Source: a virus
Reading direction: 5' to 3' (one strand)
Virus record (IMG/VR): IMGVR_UViG_3300029319_009044
Span: 1 to 64,000 of that record
Length of the DNA stretch: 64,000 nt
Of this stretch, positions 39,489 to 49,645 are shown piece after piece. Position numbers and translations under genes: made by a program. Within the stretch, counting starts at the first letter, position 1. The number at the start of each line of letters is the position of its first letter. The notes beneath the pieces are model-generated. The model was not told the origin of the DNA. It did no database searches and worked only from the letters and a program-made list of their open reading frames with translations.

Positions 39489-42359
39489 ATGGATAACATT
39501 ACTACAGGGTTTCCAAATGTTAATCAATCTATTACTAATCCTAATGTAAATAGTGATGAAGCATTAGATAAATTTGCACCTTATACTTTTTTACAGTTTA
39601 TCGAAACTGTAAGTGAAAGCTATAAGCCTGAGACACTTACTGCTTTCTACAACAACTACTTAAATAAGTGGAATACTAGAAATAAAGGTCTTAGTACTTC
39701 GAATGCTGATACTATAGTAGATAGATACAGAGACTTCTTAAAAGATATTACTTTAAATTTTTCCTCTAATGCAGAGAGAAAATTCTTAACTCAATTAGAT
39801 TTTACTGACAAATATGATTTGCAAATAGCAATGTCATTTTATAGTAAGAAGATAAGAAATATAGTTACTTACTATAAAAAGAAGCGTAACACTCTACATT
39901 ACACATTAACTAAAAGTAAAGTTAAAGGAAGTAGTATAGGGGTAGAGCAGGCAACTAAAGATTTAGTTATTGATTTTTTAGAAAATAGAAGTACAGGTGA
40001 AATCGATTATAATATTTCAGACTTAAAGAACAATCTATCTGTTTCAATAACAGAATATTATGATAATTATTCTCAATATTTTAATAAGCCTCCAAATGTA
40101 GAGGAGTACGGAGCTAATTATAAAGAGTATGAACCAGGTGGTTTACCAGAGGGTGACAATTTGTTTTTATCTTTAGAAACTGAAATTATAGATAAAATAT
40201 TTTCTTCGGTATCACAAAATATAAGAAATTTAAAAGAAGCAAATAATGTTCTAGATTCTAAAAAGAAACAAACTGAAAAGTATATAGGTACTGATTTTTA
40301 TTACCTTTCTACTGATAGAAATGGTAAGCCTGATATTGGTTTATTATTTGAAGCTGAAAAACCTTATGCAAACTTTTTAAACCAAGATTATCCAAGTACT
40401 GCCTCAATTTTTTCTGATGATATTATAAGTGAAAGAGACTTAGGATTTTTTAGATCTCACAATTCTGCAATAGCTACTATCCAAGGAAAAAGAATAGATT
40501 TTTATGAGAAGACTTCATATAAACCTAACCAACTTTACATATTTCCTGATCCTAATTTATTTACTAATAATAAAGGTATTTTAACTTTTATAGTAGATAC
40601 TACAGGTTCAATAAACAATAGAAGTAAAGGTGTTGCTATTAATCAACCTAACCCAGACAAAGAAAGTACCACATTCATAGGCTATTCTTCTGAAATAGGT
40701 AAAGAGAGAAATTTAGATACTGATCTTTCTTATCTTTATGATCAAGGTTATATCGATCAAAACAAAAAAGATATTTTTGGTAATATTTTTGGTTTAGTAA
40801 AAGATAATAATTATTATAGAGAAAATTTAACTACTGAAACTCCTAAAAATATTAAAAATTTAGTTATTAACGGTTATCAGTTTTTTGATGATTTATATGG
40901 TGAAGGTTTTAGTTTTAATTACGGTACAGAAGATTCTACCACTTATTCAGAAACTTTACGTTCTGGTATATCGTCATTTACTGGTGGGTTAACTGCAGGT
41001 GGTGATCTTAAGCCTGATACGCCCTTATCAGCTTATCATATTTTTAGTAGATTTTTTACTCCTTATCAAGAATTAAAACTTCCTACAAACTATCTTGAAG
41101 TAGATTATACAAGACCAGAATCTATTACATTTAATGCTAATGTATTAGAAGGAGCTTACTTTAGATTCTCAGATAATGAAACATTAGCAGATCCTGTTAG
41201 ATCTGGATTAAGTGCATTTACCGATTCTGCAGATCAATTTTATTTTTCCGATTTAGTAGAAGCAGGAATAGGTTATTATGATGGTAATTCTACTGTAGTT
41301 AGAGCTTTATGTGATAATACTGGCCCGGGTACAGCGTACACTGCAGGTGTTTCACTATATCAAGGGTTTTCAGGTAACTTTACTTATAATGTTAGGTTAT
41401 CTGGTAGTAATGGAGTTGAGAATTACGATGGTAGTAGATTTACTGATAATATCATATTTGATTATAAGCAAGCTGAACGAAGTTTTGATTATAAGGATGA
41501 TGTTTTTGATGTAACTGCCTTTTCTACTGTTGATAGTTCCAAAGAAAGCTTATTTGATCGTAAAAAACATTTAGGTAAAATTTACATAAAAAATGTAAAT
41601 AAAAATTCACAATTCCCAGCTGTAAAAGAATTAACTGATACTCTTACTTATTTATCTAGTAAATATAACTCTTCAGTATGTAACGAGCTTTCAACTAAGG
41701 TAGTTGATTTTGATATTATATATCAAACTCTCTTCATTGAAACAAGTTCATTTTTAGTTACTGAAAGAACTGTATATGAAAATAATGAATTTATTTCTCC
41801 TAATACATTTACCAATTCTTTGAATATAAATACTAACTTTTTTGATAAAGTGAGTAATAGACTTAGAGTAGATAGTAATGTATTTTTTGTAAAAATGGAG
41901 AGAGAGCAGAATGATTTTAAGGATATTAGACTATATCCTAAAATTTATAAGTATAGCTATAAAGATGATAAAACTGAGCAAATATTTCCAACTACAGGTA
42001 ATACTGCTGCTGCAGCTTCTTGTTATTTTGATTTATCTACATTTAATTCTGTTTATGTTGAATGTGGTAAGCCTAATTTAACTTATAGTAGTGATAACGA
42101 ACAATTTAATTTAGCAGTATTATTAAAAGATCAGAATAAAGCTCCATTATTAGTTAATTACTTATTTGAATATAAAGATAGTGTTAAATTTTTAGATTCT
42201 GCTTCTTTCGAGAGTAATAATAGTAGATTTACAGATAATTTCTTTAATTCTAATACAGGTTTAATAGATTTAAGTAATGTTAATTTTGCATTAACATCAC
42301 AAACTCCGCAAGTTTCAGCCTTTTTTACATCAGCATCATCAGCAGCTTTAATATTATGA
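39489..42359 (+). CDS. Large baseplate wedge-like protein (956 aa)
   Basis: A 956-residue virion-type protein. The first ~260 residues are helical and charged (FIETVSESYKPETLTAFYNNYLNKW; a VTYYKKKRNTLHY and KNLKEANNVLDSKKK stretch). The rest is Tyr/Ser/Asn-rich beta structure with no recognised domain. A proximal helical, distal beta layout suits a wedge arm such as T4 gp7 (1032 residues), which fits the gene position after gp6, but no motif proves it. The next gene overlaps by four bases (ATGA). Confidence 0.55.
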   Translation: MDNITTGFPNVNQSITNPNVNSDEALDKFAPYTFLQFIETVSESYKPETLTAFYNNYLNKWNTRNKGLSTSNADTIVDRYRDFLKDITLNFSSNAERKFLTQLDFTDKYDLQIAMSFYSKKIRNIVTYYKKKRNTLHYTLTKSKVKGSSIGVEQATKDLVIDFLENRSTGEIDYNISDLKNNLSVSITEYYDNYSQYFNKPPNVEEYGANYKEYEPGGLPEGDNLFLSLETEIIDKIFSSVSQNIRNLKEANNVLDSKKKQTEKYIGTDFYYLSTDRNGKPDIGLLFEAEKPYANFLNQDYPSTASIFSDDIISERDLGFFRSHNSAIATIQGKRIDFYEKTSYKPNQLYIFPDPNLFTNNKGILTFIVDTTGSINNRSKGVAINQPNPDKESTTFIGYSSEIGKERNLDTDLSYLYDQGYIDQNKKDIFGNIFGLVKDNNYYRENLTTETPKNIKNLVINGYQFFDDLYGEGFSFNYGTEDSTTYSETLRSGISSFTGGLTAGGDLKPDTPLSAYHIFSRFFTPYQELKLPTNYLEVDYTRPESITFNANVLEGAYFRFSDNETLADPVRSGLSAFTDSADQFYFSDLVEAGIGYYDGNSTVVRALCDNTGPGTAYTAGVSLYQGFSGNFTYNVRLSGSNGVENYDGSRFTDNIIFDYKQAERSFDYKDDVFDVTAFSTVDSSKESLFDRKKHLGKIYIKNVNKNSQFPAVKELTDTLTYLSSKYNSSVCNELSTKVVDFDIIYQTLFIETSSFLVTERTVYENNEFISPNTFTNSLNINTNFFDKVSNRLRVDSNVFFVKMEREQNDFKDIRLYPKIYKYSYKDDKTEQIFPTTGNTAAAASCYFDLSTFNSVYVECGKPNLTYSSDNEQFNLAVLLKDQNKAPLLVNYLFEYKDSVKFLDSASFESNNSRFTDNFFNSNTGLIDLSNVNFALTSQTPQVSAFFTSASSAALIL

Positions 42360-42892
42360 ATACTTATAACTTATCTATTTCTTCAACTAAAGACGATATC
42401 AATCAAAAGATAATTTTGAATGATATAGATTTATTTGATCTAACTGAAGTTACATTAGATATTTCTAACATATATACAGAAATATTTCCTAATTATTTAA
42501 GTATTGATTGGGGTGACGGTTCTCCTACTATTCAGCCTGATATAAAAATATATCGAGATTACAAAACAGAGTCAATATTTCCTGAACTTGATAAGGGAGT
42601 AACTCCAGTTACTTTTAGTAATAGTTATACCCATAGATATTTTCCTTCTTCTTATGCATTAAAAAAAGCGGTAACCTTCAAGATGAACGTGGGATATATA
42701 ACTGGTGAAACTTTGCAACTAAGCGCGCCTCTTGTAGTTAATTCACAAAGTTATTATGAAAATGTAGATGATATAGATATAATTGGATTAGATCTTATAA
42801 ATGATGTTAATAATAGTTCTAGAGTTTCATTTATAACTAAAAAGAACAATTATATAGTACAGCTAGATAACAAAACTTATAAAGAGAACTAG
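42356..42892 (+). CDS. Small PKD-like tail protein (178 aa)
   Basis: A 178-residue beta protein with a PKD-like signature: YLSIDWGDGSPTIQPD, later NSYTHRYFPSSYALKKAVTFKMNV, the WGDGS and HxY/F strands of the fold. A second small PKD protein next to the 735-residue one suggests a shared adaptor fold in this tail network. It is coupled to the 956-residue gene through ATGA. Partner unknown. Confidence 0.55.
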   Translation: MNTYNLSISSTKDDINQKIILNDIDLFDLTEVTLDISNIYTEIFPNYLSIDWGDGSPTIQPDIKIYRDYKTESIFPELDKGVTPVTFSNSYTHRYFPSSYALKKAVTFKMNVGYITGETLQLSAPLVVNSQSYYENVDDIDIIGLDLINDVNNSSRVSFITKKNNYIVQLDNKTYKEN

Positions 42893-42895
42893 GAA

Positions 42896-42901
42896 TAAAT
42901 A
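42896..42901 (+). promoter_or_regulatory. Late promoter TAAATA, gene at 42908
   Basis: TAAATA with six bases to the ATG at 42908. Confidence 0.65.
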
Positions 42902-42907
42902 TATAAA

Positions 42908-45256
42908 ATGGGATGTTTAGTAAAATCAAGTTTAAGTGCTTTAAGCTCAGTACAAGGTACTGTATGCCCTACTGATTTAACTTTAGATCAATATACACAG
43001 ACTTTTAATGGTGATTTTAAATTTAATTTTATTTCAGCACTTTCGGGTATTCAAGACTTTAAAAAATTAAATTTTACTAATTTTTACCTAACTACAGATT
43101 TTTTACTTGACGAGGTTACTTCGTTTAAAGAAATAAAAATAAAGCCAGAATCATTTTTTACTACTTTAAATTTTTCTACTTCAAGTGATAATTATTTAAT
43201 TTTTGAAGCTGCATCTTTAAGCTCATTTAAAACAGAAGATAACATTATACAAGCTGAATTTTACGGTACTACTTCTTTCACTAAAATTTTATCTGATGCA
43301 GATAATTACGAAATAAAATTTATTGATGATTTTACTTGCAGTGTTAGTACTATTTACAATAATATTAGATATTTTCTTGTAGTAAGTGATGATGAGCAAG
43401 ATAGCAATAATAGAAGAAGAGTCTTATTTGTAGCTGAAAATAAATTATCTTTAACTGGTAGTTATTTAGAGTATAATTTATTAAAATATAAAAGAGATAG
43501 CTTTATAAATTTATTTTCAAATAAAGGAGGGAAATATGCTATAGTAAATGACGGTGGAAAGTTATACGCTCAAAAATTAGATACTACTGCTAAGTTAAAT
43601 CAATTTTATGTAGCTAATAATTCTATAAAGCTCGATCAAGAAATAAACCTTACTGTACCATCTCCATATAATACCTCTTTTATTACATATGATAATGCTG
43701 GTAATGTAGACAATACAAAAAGTGATTTTAATTTACCTTCAAATTATCTATTTTATAGTAATAGTAATAAAGTAGAGCTAGACTTCAATTTTTATAATTT
43801 AAAAAACATAGTTAATACTCAAGATCAATTTACTTCATCAAATACATTGCTTTCTACTTCTGAAACTACTATTTACAGTCAAGACTTACGAAAATATACA
43901 TCTATATTTTCAGATATTGATAGCGAATATAATGAAGTGTTAGCTTTAAATTTCGTATATAATAACTTTGATTTAGTAATAAAACCCGGTACTACCTATT
44001 TTAAAGCTCCATCGTCAATGCAACCTTTTACAAAGCTCAATATTAATGATACTAAGTTTGTAAAGTGTGGTTCATTTGCTTTTAAGAGACCAGATTTATC
44101 TGATAGAGTATATAGATTAGATGACAACTCCATAAAAGATAAAAATATAACTTATCTTTGTACTTGGTTATCAGGAGCAATAGGTAAAGAAGGTATATGG
44201 GTTGATAGATATTATTACCCTGATTTAGTATCAAAAGAAACTGCTTTAGCTGCATCTCCTGTTTATAATGTTACCTATCAAGATTCAGTAGAAAATTTAA
44301 TAATGAGTAACTCTACTTTAAAGAGTTCAGTTGAAAAGAAATTATATTTAGATAAAAAGAGTGATTTAACTTTTGAGCCTGGTAAGAGATATAAGTATGT
44401 AAGAATATCAAAAGATGATTTTATAAGAGAGTCTCCTACTAATTTTTGTAAAACAGCTAGAATTAATAATAAAGTTAATAACTATTATACAACTATAAAT
44501 GACAACGGTGGCTTTACGTTAGGATTTACTATACAAAATGATACTGGTGATTTTTCAATAATTTCCGAAAGTAACGATATAAATGGAGGTATAGATTTTG
44601 ATAAAACAGGAAATAGCATAACCTTTACATTTAGTTTATTTGACAATAGTACGGTGGGTAATACTTTAGAAAGTAGAATTTTACAAAATACTTTTACTCA
44701 TACATTTACTATTGACCCTTACGAAAAGAATAATATATTTTTATCGTTTAATGCAATTAGGGGAATTTGTAATTTATATTTAAATTCAAATATTATTTAT
44801 AATTTTGAGATAAATGCATACCAACTTTATACCAAGAGAATATTGTTTGGAGATATATTTTTAAACTGGAGCGAAGGCAGTGAAAATAAAAAACGAGAAA
44901 TTTTATTTAATGAAGCTACTTCAAAGCAATTTATATCTGATTTATTTTTAACTCTTGAACCTTTAGAAGAATACAAAGAATTAGCTTATGTATTTGGAAC
45001 TAATATAGATAATATTCAAGACTTAACTATTTCGTTACCTTGCGGAATGAGAAATCTTACCGATACTATAAAAGCAGTAAATTCTATTAATACTAATCTC
45101 AAAAATAAGAGTAATGTTATAGATATTAATATAAAGAATATAGAAATAAGTACAGATATAGAAAATGAAGTTAGAGATGTAGTATTATCAAATATAGTGA
45201 AATCTCTGCCTAAAACTACAGTAATAAATAACGTTAAATTTAATAATTACAAATGA
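42908..45256 (+). CDS. Large beta-rich tail protein with LamG-like part (782 aa)
   Basis: A 782-residue protein. The N-terminal two thirds are Asn/Ser/Thr/Phe-rich beta structure. Residues about 520-640 (GGFTLGFTIQND, ITFTFSLFDNS, NNIFLSFNAIRGICNLYLNSNIIYNFEI) have the strand order of a concanavalin/LamG-like sandwich, often used for glycan binding. The C-terminus is helical (DTIKAVNSINTNLKNKSN). No T4 homologue is recognised; by position it corresponds to the gp8-gp10 part of the baseplate. It overlaps the next start by four bases. Confidence 0.5.
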   Translation: MGCLVKSSLSALSSVQGTVCPTDLTLDQYTQTFNGDFKFNFISALSGIQDFKKLNFTNFYLTTDFLLDEVTSFKEIKIKPESFFTTLNFSTSSDNYLIFEAASLSSFKTEDNIIQAEFYGTTSFTKILSDADNYEIKFIDDFTCSVSTIYNNIRYFLVVSDDEQDSNNRRRVLFVAENKLSLTGSYLEYNLLKYKRDSFINLFSNKGGKYAIVNDGGKLYAQKLDTTAKLNQFYVANNSIKLDQEINLTVPSPYNTSFITYDNAGNVDNTKSDFNLPSNYLFYSNSNKVELDFNFYNLKNIVNTQDQFTSSNTLLSTSETTIYSQDLRKYTSIFSDIDSEYNEVLALNFVYNNFDLVIKPGTTYFKAPSSMQPFTKLNINDTKFVKCGSFAFKRPDLSDRVYRLDDNSIKDKNITYLCTWLSGAIGKEGIWVDRYYYPDLVSKETALAASPVYNVTYQDSVENLIMSNSTLKSSVEKKLYLDKKSDLTFEPGKRYKYVRISKDDFIRESPTNFCKTARINNKVNNYYTTINDNGGFTLGFTIQNDTGDFSIISESNDINGGIDFDKTGNSITFTFSLFDNSTVGNTLESRILQNTFTHTFTIDPYEKNNIFLSFNAIRGICNLYLNSNIIYNFEINAYQLYTKRILFGDIFLNWSEGSENKKREILFNEATSKQFISDLFLTLEPLEEYKELAYVFGTNIDNIQDLTISLPCGMRNLTDTIKAVNSINTNLKNKSNVIDINIKNIEISTDIENEVRDVVLSNIVKSLPKTTVINNVKFNNYK

Positions 45257-47376
45257 TAGACTATTTTAAATATACTACTGGTAATTTATTTACTCTAAGC
45301 GGAGCAGAATATGATGGACTGTTTAATATAACAGATGGAAAAGCATTCACCGGTAAGTCTTATTCTACATCATCTAAACTTTTAAGCGCAAGTCAGACTT
45401 TTTTAACTAATTGCTTTTTGAATTCGTTTGAATTCGATAGAACTACATCGCCAGTAGATAGTAATTTGATAGAACCTCCAATTATATCTCCTAGAAATAT
45501 AATAGATCAAAATTTTATAGATAGAAATTTACAAATTTTAAATATAAATAATTTGAAGATTTTTGCTCAAAATATTACTGCTAATCCTGATCTCTTTGAT
45601 TTTATAAATTCTGTAGAAAGTAAGGATAGTTACTTTTTAGGGCTGTCTAGTAGTTCTAAAGATATTCGCAATGATGATACTAAAGTATCTAAAACAAATA
45701 GCTTTCCTATTCAAATAGATCCTTTTTCATATATTGATAAAGTACCAGGTTTAGATGTCTTAGATGATACTAAGGATAGTATAATATTTGTATATGACGA
45801 TGAATCATACTACTATTTTACTACTACTTCTACTAATTCTTATACATTTTCTGGCTCCTTTGTAAACGGGGGCAGTTTACTTAGAATAGAAGAAGATGTA
45901 TTTCAAGGTGCAGAAAGATTTTCATATGATAATAATACTGACACGCTCTATGCAGTTACAAATAATGAAAATAACTTTACTTTAAATTTATATGATAATA
46001 GTTTTGTAGCTCCTTGCAGAGTGTTAAAATTAGTTGATCAAATTACTATTGATGATGAAATTGTTGATGGTAGAGTTAGTATAGGTAAAGACATAGTAGG
46101 GTATAGACACGTTGAAGATAATATTATAAAAATAAAACTATTAGTAAAATATACTTTTGAGGATATTATTAATATATTATCATCTAATCCTGCAGAAGAA
46201 ATAATAGATTTTGATATTAGAGATTCAGATGATTCAATATTAGTATTAACTTCTCTGAATGGCTTTGATGCAGAAGAATACTACCTCTATCATTTAGATA
46301 TTGATATAGTGAGTAAAGGATCAGGTAATTATATTTTACCGTTTACACCTAAAGTACTTAAAAGATATAAGCCAGATGTAAATTATGATAAAAAACCAGG
46401 TGAAGTTGATATTTATTTTTCTGGTAATGATTCTAATATTTTAACTATATACGACGAAGGGGCTGTATCTACTAGATTTATAACCAATCCAGAAAATGTT
46501 GCTGGGTTTCCATATAGTAAAAATTTATTATATCTTGAAGACATGTATTTTGATGGAACTCTTGAAAAGTTTAATACTATAGAGAAAAAATTTAATTCAA
46601 ATTTACTACCATCCAATAATTATAACAATTTAAACTTTTTAGTAGCTAAAAATAGTTCAGATTTATTTTATGTACTTCATAATATAGGAAGAATATATCT
46701 TATAAAAGAGAGTAAAATACCCTATAAAAGTTTTATTCCTAATGATCTTAAAACTTTATTTGAAAAAATAATTAGCTGTGAATCTAGTATAGGTATTTCT
46801 CTAAATAGTGAATTACAAAATATTATTAAAGATTCAGTAAATGTATTTTTAAATGCAAGTGTAATACCTTATGAAGAAATGCGAGAAGGTATACCAGTTC
46901 TAGGAAAATACGTATCATATGAAGGTATAGATATTAATTTTCGTAATCTAGAGTTTCATGAAAATGAAGAAATAAATTTTAATAATGTGTCGAGAGTTTT
47001 TAATGAAATTTATAACTTACAAAAAACTATTTTTAATATTATAACTACAGGTGAGGATATTGAAGTAAGTGATTTACCTCCAGTTTTAATTGAAGAAGAT
47101 ACATTAACTGAAGTGCTGAATAATCAATATACTAGTGGAGGTGAGTATATAGTTAGAGAGACTGGAGAGGAATACATAGGTTTTTATCATATACACCCTG
47201 AAAAAGGAGCTATGGTAGGACCTCTACATGTTGCAACACCTCATAATTACTTAGACCCATTTATTGAGCAAGATAATGAAACCTCTTCTATTATTAATCA
47301 AACTACTATTCAAAGCACTTCTAGAAGCTCAACATCTAGTGGTACGTCTAGTGGTACATCAGGATCTTCATATTAA
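45253..47376 (+). CDS. Large tail protein with His-rich C-terminal motif (707 aa)
   Basis: A 707-residue protein. The middle (about 150-420) has repeated short strands with D-N-N-T-D-T-L-Y and F-D-I-R-D-S-D-D-S-I-L-V-L turns that could be a beta-propeller. Near the C-terminus at about 632-671 is a compact block: GEEYIGFYHIHPEKGAMVGP followed by LHVATPH. This carries a H-I-H pair and two more His within 20 residues and recurs in marine phage tail proteins as I know them. It ends in a Ser/Thr/Gly tail (SSTSSGTSSGTSGSSY). Metal binding by the His cluster is possible. Confidence 0.5.
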   Translation: MIDYFKYTTGNLFTLSGAEYDGLFNITDGKAFTGKSYSTSSKLLSASQTFLTNCFLNSFEFDRTTSPVDSNLIEPPIISPRNIIDQNFIDRNLQILNINNLKIFAQNITANPDLFDFINSVESKDSYFLGLSSSSKDIRNDDTKVSKTNSFPIQIDPFSYIDKVPGLDVLDDTKDSIIFVYDDESYYYFTTTSTNSYTFSGSFVNGGSLLRIEEDVFQGAERFSYDNNTDTLYAVTNNENNFTLNLYDNSFVAPCRVLKLVDQITIDDEIVDGRVSIGKDIVGYRHVEDNIIKIKLLVKYTFEDIINILSSNPAEEIIDFDIRDSDDSILVLTSLNGFDAEEYYLYHLDIDIVSKGSGNYILPFTPKVLKRYKPDVNYDKKPGEVDIYFSGNDSNILTIYDEGAVSTRFITNPENVAGFPYSKNLLYLEDMYFDGTLEKFNTIEKKFNSNLLPSNNYNNLNFLVAKNSSDLFYVLHNIGRIYLIKESKIPYKSFIPNDLKTLFEKIISCESSIGISLNSELQNIIKDSVNVFLNASVIPYEEMREGIPVLGKYVSYEGIDINFRNLEFHENEEINFNNVSRVFNEIYNLQKTIFNIITTGEDIEVSDLPPVLIEEDTLTEVLNNQYTSGGEYIVRETGEEYIGFYHIHPEKGAMVGPLHVATPHNYLDPFIEQDNETSSIINQTTIQSTSRSSTSSGTSSGTSGSSY

Positions 47377-47379
47377 ATA
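47374..47379 (+). promoter_or_regulatory. Late promoter TAAATA of the Gly-rich adhesin
   Basis: TAAATA overlapping the upstream stop codon, five bases to the ATG at 47385. Confidence 0.65.
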
Positions 47380-47384
47380 AAGTT

Positions 47385-49616
47385 ATGGCAGGCATAGGTG
47401 AAAGTTTAAAAGGATTAAGAATAGCTGACTATTATTCTTCATTGTTGCATGTTAGTGGAGCTAATATATCTCTATTAGGTGATAACAAAATATATGATGG
47501 TGTTGGTAATACTACAGGTCTTTCTTTGAGTAGTATAGATGATAGAGTTAGTTTTAACCATTACATATATCCTGAAGGTTTTGATAGTGTTAATGAGTGG
47601 ATTGATGCATTTTATCCAATTAATAGTATAATCTTAACTGCAACTAATAATAATCCTACTAATAGAATAGCTGGTACTAAATGGGTCTTAGATAGTGGTG
47701 GCAGATTTTTTGTAGGTGTAGGTGGCTCTGATAAAGAATTTTCTCCAGGTGGTGATGGAGTTAATTCTGGTGACTTAGCTGGCGAATATACAGTAAAACT
47801 TAATGGAAGTAATTTACCAGCTCATACACATGATATTAATTTAGGAACTTCAACTTTAGGAGATACATCTTTAACTAATGTTTTTAGTTATTATTTTGGA
47901 CCTACTATTAATCCACGGGGGTTAACTGAAGAAAAAGCATATACTACTACTAATGACCTACTTCCTAATGTGTCAGATAACCCTTTTTCATATTTCTTAA
48001 ATCAAGATGAAATTGAAGCATTTCAAAATAATACTTACTTTGACGGTCATGATAATTATAGAGATTTTTTAATTAAAAAAAGACATGATGAAGGATTTAA
48101 ATATAGTGATGCTGATTTTGATCCTAAACTAGCTAGTTATTCATTAGCAGGGTGGGGAGGCTCTGTTGTAGGAGGACCAGGGTGGGGTGGTTTTATTAAC
48201 ACTAATATACCTAATACAAAAACTTTTATACCTAATAGCCCTAGACCAGTTGGTGTTGAATGGAGTTCTCAAAATGTAGTATTAGAAACTGCAGACTTCG
48301 ATCCTAGAGATGCAGATAGGGTACACCCAGGAAGATTAGGTTCTGAAGATTTATTAAAAGCTAGAAATATAATTATTGATGTGTTAGGTAAAGAGGAAGC
48401 AGCTATAGCATTAGCTAATGTAGATCGTTTAAAAGAATTAAATGAAATAGTGGAAATCGCTCAAACTGACAATGTATATTTAAACGGGCAAGTTAGAGGA
48501 TCAACTACAGTACCTTCTTCTAATACTGGTAGTACTGTAGCTCATAATAATATAAACCCTAGTTATGGTTTTTATGTTTGGAGAAGAGTACCATTAGATT
48601 TCGTAGAAGAGGAAATAGATAAAGGAGGTGGAGCTACAGTTATTCCAACTTCAACTCTATTTAAAGGAACTATCACTACTAATAAAGAAAATTTACAACT
48701 AGATGAATGGGCTAAAGATAGAGGGTGGGATGGTTTAGGTCCAGCAGAAATAACTATAAGTGAAAATGTATACATTTATTCAGATGATACTGAGTTACCT
48801 GCATTAACTACAGGAAATTGGCCTGGGGGATTAACTTTAATTAATAATGGCTTTATTATGGGCAGAGGTGGAGATGGTGGCTCATTGAGATCGGTTTTAA
48901 CTTTAGACAAACCTATAGCGGAAGGTAAAAATATATGGGATGGAAATGATGGAGGAGATGCTATATTTATAAACACTACTGATAGTATAACTATTACCAA
49001 TAATGGTGGAATAGCTGGTGGCGGAGGTGGTGGAGCTGGTAGTGGTACCGGTAACTTTGGTGGAGGAGGAGGCGGTGCAGGTGGCGGTAACGGTGGTTTA
49101 GGAGCTGGACCTTCTAGGGATCAATATGAATTAGGAGGCCCTGGTGGTGGACCAGGTTTACCTGGAGAAGATGGCAATAACTGGAAAAATTTAGATACTG
49201 ATGCTATAGCTGGAAGAACACGTGCATTTTTACAAGGAAGGGGTGGTGAAGCTGGTGGAGGAGGATCAGGAGGTTTTAAAAGAAAAGGTAACGATCCTCA
49301 TGGAGGCGGTGGAGGTGGTGGAAGAGTATTATCTCTTACTGCATCAGGAGGATCCGGAGGTGCCTACGGTGGAGGTGATGGCGGATCTACTAACGAAGCT
49401 GGAGAATCAGTAAGTTCAAGAGAAAACTTTCCATGGGGTAATGCTGCTGGTGGAGGAGGATGGGGAGCTGATGGAGGAGATTGTTTTAACTCTAGAAGAG
49501 TATCTGGTGTTGCAAGAATAGCGCCTAAAGGTGGTAAAGGAGGAAAAGCAATATTTTCTATTTTAAATGCAAGCTTTACAATTAATGGTGGAATAGTTTA
49601 TGGTACTATAGACTAG
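47385..49616 (+). CDS. Tail-collar protein fused to a polyglycine adhesin domain
   Basis: A 743-residue protein. Residues 1-400 are a tail-collar-type module: FYPINSIILTATNNNPTNRIAGTKW, then GRFFVGVGG, AGEYTVKLNGSNLPAHTHDI and finally AHNNINPSYGFYVWRRV. The AHTHD His pair may bind metal as in short tail fibres. Residues about 490-720 are extremely Gly-rich (runs of GGGGGGAG and GGGGSGG), resembling the polyglycine II sandwich of the gp38 adhesins of Salmonella phage S16 and relatives, which recognise outer-membrane proteins. Probably a host-receptor protein. The gene at 49646 is a paralogue without the Gly-rich half. Confidence 0.7.
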   Translation: MAGIGESLKGLRIADYYSSLLHVSGANISLLGDNKIYDGVGNTTGLSLSSIDDRVSFNHYIYPEGFDSVNEWIDAFYPINSIILTATNNNPTNRIAGTKWVLDSGGRFFVGVGGSDKEFSPGGDGVNSGDLAGEYTVKLNGSNLPAHTHDINLGTSTLGDTSLTNVFSYYFGPTINPRGLTEEKAYTTTNDLLPNVSDNPFSYFLNQDEIEAFQNNTYFDGHDNYRDFLIKKRHDEGFKYSDADFDPKLASYSLAGWGGSVVGGPGWGGFINTNIPNTKTFIPNSPRPVGVEWSSQNVVLETADFDPRDADRVHPGRLGSEDLLKARNIIIDVLGKEEAAIALANVDRLKELNEIVEIAQTDNVYLNGQVRGSTTVPSSNTGSTVAHNNINPSYGFYVWRRVPLDFVEEEIDKGGGATVIPTSTLFKGTITTNKENLQLDEWAKDRGWDGLGPAEITISENVYIYSDDTELPALTTGNWPGGLTLINNGFIMGRGGDGGSLRSVLTLDKPIAEGKNIWDGNDGGDAIFINTTDSITITNNGGIAGGGGGGAGSGTGNFGGGGGGAGGGNGGLGAGPSRDQYELGGPGGGPGLPGEDGNNWKNLDTDAIAGRTRAFLQGRGGEAGGGGSGGFKRKGNDPHGGGGGGGRVLSLTASGGSGGAYGGGDGGSTNEAGESVSSRENFPWGNAAGGGGWGADGGDCFNSRRVSGVARIAPKGGKGGKAIFSILNASFTINGGIVYGTID
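48990..49530 (+). repeat. Gly-rich (GGN/GGA) tract encoding the polyglycine domain
   Basis: More than half of the codons are Gly, in blocks such as GGTGGAGGAGGCGGTGCAGG separated by short polar loops. The result is strongly G-rich on the coding strand compared with the AT-rich surroundings. Confidence 0.75.
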
Positions 49617-49634
49617 TATTTAAAGGTTCTGACA

Positions 49635-49640
49635 TAAATA
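49635..49640 (+). promoter_or_regulatory. Late promoter TAAATA, gene at 49646
   Basis: ATAAATA with five bases to the ATG. Confidence 0.65.
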
Positions 49641-49645
49641 ATAGT

